From assembly GCA_020186115.1 (NCBI GenBank), contig WSYJ01000030.1, positions 372,001-436,000 of the forward strand: a DNA stretch of 64,000 nucleotides, in the 5' to 3' direction. Within the stretch, counting starts at the first letter, position 1. Each line of letters starts with the position of its first letter. The stretch comes from Histomonas meleagridis. Lineage: Eukaryota > Parabasalia > Tritrichomonadida > Dientamoebidae. Both the position numbers and the translations under genes were made by a program. Positions 60,095-64,000 of this stretch are shown here, in pieces. The notes beneath the pieces are model-generated. The model saw only the letters and a program-made list of their open reading frames with translations. It was not told the DNA's origin and did not search any database.

Positions 60095-63000
60095 TTATTT
60101 TTTCTCTTGTTCAAACAATAACCCAATGACTTTTGTAGCTGCTATTGCAATTTCATCATGTTGGTCAGATACGAAATCAATTATCCTTTCGATATAATTC
60201 AAAGCTTGACTTTGGTTCATATTACCAACAAATCTGATTGCAGCAGTAATCATCCAAACATTCATTGACTCGAAGAAAATACCGAGTACAATGGATACAT
60301 CATTTTGTATACTTTCTTGGTAGATATCAAAATCATATTTTGTCAACTTTTCGACAATTTTTGGATTTTGATGTAATTCGATTAACTTATAAACAATATA
60401 ATATTTCGTCTTAAACTCATCTGCTTTCGAACGTATAACATCATCCAATACATTTATTAGATTAATATCATTATCAAAATTACTTTTGTTACATAACTCT
60501 ACAACAATTCCAAATAAAAATTGATTAATGTTCTTATTAATATTATCTGAAAACTTGTAACAAAAATTATGTAAACAAATAGATATTGCATCGAATAACT
60601 CATTCGACTTACATTGACACATCTTAAAAAGAGTTTGTAATATTCGTGTATGTAAAGGTTGCTCCACCGATACAAAAGTGACATCGCTTCTTTGGATGAA
60701 TTTCACCAGACCGTTTACGCAACAAAGTGAAGTCAAAACGCCGAAAAGATGACCAAACGATAACAATGTTTGGAAATATAAATTAAAAATACCTGAATCA
60801 TCATTAAGTTTTGGTATTCGAAGTAATACTTCGCCACAGAATCCAGCAATTCCTGATGAAATTTTACCTTTATTTAATTCACAAGTTGACATTAAAAAGT
60901 TCATAACATAAACTAACATTGATACATCATTTTGTAACATTGCATTTATACAATTATCAAAAACATTATTAGCGTCATTTATCAAAACAACTCCAGGTTT
61001 AATTCGATTAAATGCTATGTTTAATATTTCATCAAATTTTTGTAATTGTTTTGATTCCATAAAACATTTTAATGTTTCGAATTTTTGGATTTCAGGAATA
61101 AAAAGTTTCGAAATGTTTAAAAATAATTTTCGAGAAAATCCAAGAATTAACAAAGAAGATAAAAGTTGGAACAAATGTACCAAAGGAATTTCATTATCGA
61201 ATTGTAAAACGAAACCGACAAAACTTAATATTTTAATAATTTGTTTTTCATCTTCTGGAATTTCGAGTAATTTCACGCAAAATTGTTGAATTAATAATTC
61301 GACACATTGTGATTCGTTTAAAGTCTTTTTCATTATTTCACATGAAAATGAGTTATAACCTATATCAAGTGCAGCTTTAACAAAAATATCGGAATTAATG
61401 ATTAACAATTGTTGAATAAATTCGGGTATTACTTGGATTTTATTAGAAAATATATCTTTCGATAAATATGTAATACAATTATGTCTTGGGAACAATGAGT
61501 TTTTCATAATGATTGATAACACATATGAATAATTTGGTTTCCCTAAATAAATTGCTTTTAGTGAATATTCAATAATTGATTTTATTTCGTCGGAAGTTAA
61601 TAATTGATATAATTGATTAAAATCTTTAATTTCTTCATTAAGATTTCGATCAATATTATATAATAATATCGATGATAAAAATGAATATTTGTTCTCTTTA
61701 TATGAAATAGATGTTAAAACACTTATACATTTAGTTAAAAATGGAATTTTTCCAAGTTGAATTTCTGTATAGAAATTATTTGAATTCGGTTTGTTTAACA
61801 TTGATAAAATTTCATATATTAATTGAAGAATTTGTTCTTTTTCAATATTTGGTATTAAAACTTGTAATAATAATAACAAAATATCGATATTTGGCAATAC
61901 ACTTATTAAAGCGAAAATAAAAGATTTTAATTCATTAAATAATTTTTCATCATTTAATGAAATCGAAATAATTTGTGGAGTTAAAACTTTTTCTTTAATT
62001 ACTTTAAATTGATTATTTGTTAAACATGGCGGAACTTGAATGAAATATTTTAGAGCAGATAATGAATGTAAAGCGATTTGTTTTTGTTTAGAAGTATTAT
62101 TTATAAAACTATTTATTATATATTGGAAGAAATAATCGGGATTTTTGATTGAAAAAGAAGTATTTTTATTAAATGTAATTCTTTCGCAAGCACTTTCTAT
62201 GCAAAATATTGCATTTACTTCTTTCTTTTTGGTTAATATATAAATTAAATGAAATATATAATCACGTATCTTATTAACAAATGAATTAATTTGTAATTCT
62301 TTTATAATATTTAATAATGTTTTTGAGATGAAATAATTTGTTATTGGGATTTTATTTTTGCCCATTAAAATCGGTGATTTCATTTGTATCCATTTATCTA
62401 AAATTGGAAATATTAATTCATCATTATGCGATGAAACTTTACCTAAAAATATTGAAAAAGCATTTAATAAATTATTATCATCAAAAGTATATATTAAAAA
62501 CAATTTATCTAAACTTGAAGAACTTACATCACTTGGTAAATAAGGAATTAATGCATTAAATATTCTTAAACAATTTATGGTATGTTTTATATTAAAATTA
62601 TTTTTGATTTCTTCAATTATAACTGAACATAAAGAAAGTCGAAAATTATTATCATTAATTGAATTCATTAAATTTGATAATAATATATCAATTGAAGAAT
62701 TTTCATCTTTATTTTGTTCAAATAATTTATTTGCTGTATTAAATACATTTCTAATTTCTTCAAATGCCATCGGAAATGTAAAGTTAAAGAAAACAGATAA
62801 AATAGATATTAATGATGAAGAATAAGGATGAAATATTCCAAGTGAAATTAATGATGAAATAGATCTTAATAAAAATATTGACTTTTCATTCACATTTTTC
62901 TTCATGAATATCGTAGCTAAAGGATGTAATTCACTTGATTTTGAATCTTCATCAGGTTCATGTACATAAAAAGAAGTATTTTTTTGATTTAATCCTAAAC

Positions 63001-64000
63001 TAATTAAATACATAATCGAAGATATTAACGGGATTTTAGTATCATCAAATAAATCATCACATAATATATCAAAAACTTGTGACTTATAACATTCGTTTAT
63101 ACTTAACATTTGTAAAAAGTAATGTGAATTTTGTAATGAAATTGCAGAATTAGTAATATAATTAATCATTGATACTAAATCAGTATCAGATACATTATCT
63201 TGTTGTAATATATCTAATGATAAACGACATAATGATGGATATATAATTCTTCGTGATGCGATTCCAATTATAGTACATATTATCATTTGAATTTGTTCTT
63301 GTGAAAATGAAATTGTTTTAATAAGATTTGAAATAATATGAAATATAACAGAAGGAATATTGGTATCAATCATTGATAATAATATCGATAATACAATTTC
63401 TGTGTTTTCTTTCGATATTTTAATGATTGTCTCAAGTGAATGTGTAAAGAGTATTGTTGAACAAATATGTTCCATTTCAGCTGCTACAATTGGAAAGTCT
63501 CCGCCTTTTGATATAGTTACATTTGATTTTTTATATTCTGAACACATTACATTTATAATAAAATTCATTGAAACTGTTATTAAATTATTCGTTATAGAAA
63601 ATAATGAAAACATATCAATGTACAAAAGAATGATATCTTCTGATAAATTTATGTTAATTTGATTAAGTTTCTTGGCATATTGATTAAGTAAAATTGGACA
63701 TGCTTCAGGATATAATGAATTAAAAATATTAATAATGCAATCACATCCTTCTTTGGTTGGATGATCAAGGTTATGATGGAATATATATCGGAAACATTTG
63801 CTAAGAAAGAGTGTAGGCTCATGTGTATGCTTTGATAAAGATGAAACAAATTGAATAAAATATTTGTTGTAATTTGGAATAATAGGATTTTTTACCTCAT
63901 CTAATGTAGAGATAATTTTATTGGAAATATAGGTAGAACAATGTGTAAGAGTAATAAGATTTGTGATTGAATTTAAATTATTGATAAAAACTGAATTTGA
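60095..64000 (-). CDS. HEAT/ARM-type solenoid protein, 5' end beyond the window (more than 1300 aa)
   Basis: The frame is open from the window edge: position 64000 is in register with the ATG-type codon at 63625, and no stop occurs in the 125 codons between (these read SNSVFINNLNSITNLI ... FVSSLSKHTHEPTLFLSKCFRYIF ... EDIILLYIDMFS). The protein is a continuous run of amphipathic helices with no other domain, typical of importin-beta/exportin or HEAT scaffold proteins (LILGFSRKLFLNISKLFI, NVWMITAAIRFVGNMNQS, and the terminal DEIAIAATKVIGLLFEQEKK). The C-terminal helix pair fits HEAT repeats. An exportin-type role is only a guess, since the diagnostic N terminus is missing. Confidence 0.75.
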   Translation of the reverse strand, partial: SNSVFINNLNSITNLITLTHCSTYISNKIISTLDEVKNPIIPNYNKYFIQFVSSLSKHTHEPTLFLSKCFRYIFHHNLDHPTKEGCDCIINIFNSLYPEACPILLNQYAKKLNQININLSEDIILLYIDMFSLFSITNNLITVSMNFIINVMCSEYKKSNVTISKGGDFPIVAAEMEHICSTILFTHSLETIIKISKENTEIVLSILLSMIDTNIPSVIFHIISNLIKTISFSQEQIQMIICTIIGIASRRIIYPSLCRLSLDILQQDNVSDTDLVSMINYITNSAISLQNSHYFLQMLSINECYKSQVFDILCDDLFDDTKIPLISSIMYLISLGLNQKNTSFYVHEPDEDSKSSELHPLATIFMKKNVNEKSIFLLRSISSLISLGIFHPYSSSLISILSVFFNFTFPMAFEEIRNVFNTANKLFEQNKDENSSIDILLSNLMNSINDNNFRLSLCSVIIEEIKNNFNIKHTINCLRIFNALIPYLPSDVSSSSLDKLFLIYTFDDNNLLNAFSIFLGKVSSHNDELIFPILDKWIQMKSPILMGKNKIPITNYFISKTLLNIIKELQINSFVNKIRDYIFHLIYILTKKKEVNAIFCIESACERITFNKNTSFSIKNPDYFFQYIINSFINNTSKQKQIALHSLSALKYFIQVPPCLTNNQFKVIKEKVLTPQIISISLNDEKLFNELKSFIFALISVLPNIDILLLLLQVLIPNIEKEQILQLIYEILSMLNKPNSNNFYTEIQLGKIPFLTKCISVLTSISYKENKYSFLSSILLYNIDRNLNEEIKDFNQLYQLLTSDEIKSIIEYSLKAIYLGKPNYSYVLSIIMKNSLFPRHNCITYLSKDIFSNKIQVIPEFIQQLLIINSDIFVKAALDIGYNSFSCEIMKKTLNESQCVELLIQQFCVKLLEIPEDEKQIIKILSFVGFVLQFDNEIPLVHLFQLLSSLLILGFSRKLFLNISKLFIPEIQKFETLKCFMESKQLQKFDEILNIAFNRIKPGVVLINDANNVFDNCINAMLQNDVSMLVYVMNFLMSTCELNKGKISSGIAGFCGEVLLRIPKLNDDSGIFNLYFQTLLSFGHLFGVLTSLCCVNGLVKFIQRSDVTFVSVEQPLHTRILQTLFKMCQCKSNELFDAISICLHNFCYKFSDNINKNINQFLFGIVVELCNKSNFDNDINLINVLDDVIRSKADEFKTKYYIVYKLIELHQNPKIVEKLTKYDFDIYQESIQNDVSIVLGIFFESMNVWMITAAIRFVGNMNQSQALNYIERIIDFVSDQHDEIAIAATKVIGLLFEQEKK

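Noticed and set aside
63649-63849. Separate 66-codon minus ORF upstream of the HEAT gene
   Set aside because: The HEAT frame itself is open through this interval to the window edge, so this is an out-of-frame shadow.

Overview
The window is AT-rich, gene-dense eukaryotic DNA whose families point to a parabasalid protist (Trichomonas/Tritrichomonas type). The evidence is: four loci of the trichomonad DUF3447-ankyrin family, a BspA-like leucine-rich-repeat surface protein, short intergenic spaces with TCAYTW-like initiators close to the start codon, and Myb-type AACGGTT boxes upstream of starts. No cytosolic housekeeping gene shows a canonical trichomonad intron. The genus is inference; I cannot place the species.

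Layout. 1-2412: a DUF3447-ankyrin gene running off the left edge and a Rab GTPase. 2700-8491: a CDK20/CCRK-like kinase head to head with an Sfi1-type centrin-binding protein, then a secreted protein, a CSN3/PCI-like protein and a SANT/Myb protein. 8836-14546: a secreted C39-like peptidase and a BspA-like membrane protein. 15210-22906: a RapGAP, ribosomal eL14, a VPS35L-like retriever subunit and Ran. 23226-25867: an inactive hAT transposon with perfect 8-bp target-site duplications. 26224-30451: a graveyard of broken genes (DcpS, DUF3447, BTB-like/F5-8C, papain-family protease, RapGAP). 30709-36056: a DUF3447 gene followed by 20 ankyrin modules separated by a 20-nt minisatellite. 36196-36440: an aldo/keto reductase remnant. 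37078-50301: a BEACH protein, eS17, three proteins of unknown or partly known role, a SP-RING (PIAS-like) SUMO ligase candidate, an armadillo protein and eL19. 50725-58698: two more DUF3447-ankyrin loci flanking a type I membrane protein with an alpha-toroid-like N terminus. 59344-64000: a Rab-like GTPase and a HEAT-type solenoid protein that runs off the right edge.

The most unusual signal is the ankyrin architecture. At all four DUF3447 loci the C-terminal ankyrin domain is not a continuous ORF. Single 32-33-residue ankyrin repeats, each open and well conserved, are separated by AT-rich spacers at exactly the same point of the repeat, and each complete locus ends with a module that has its own stop codon. 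In the two loci at 50.7-51.2 and 57.2-58.7 kb the spacer is nearly always 68 nt (8 + 3x20). In the 31.9-36.1 kb array it is 8 + 20n nt with n from 1 to 11, without a single off-register indel that I can find. This looks like an exon-per-repeat gene, but no spacer offers GT-AG ends that would keep the frame. Either an unusual removal mechanism operates or these are amplified dead modules; cDNA would decide.

How the genes work together: Rab, Rab-like, RapGAP, VPS35L, BEACH and the toroid protein are membrane-traffic or secretory components; CDK20 and Sfi1 suggest flagellar or basal-body functions; the C39-like peptidase and BspA-like protein are surface or secreted; eL14, eS17, eL19 and Ran are housekeeping. 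Many housekeeping genes sit in head-to-head pairs 60-160 bp apart, implying bidirectional promoters.
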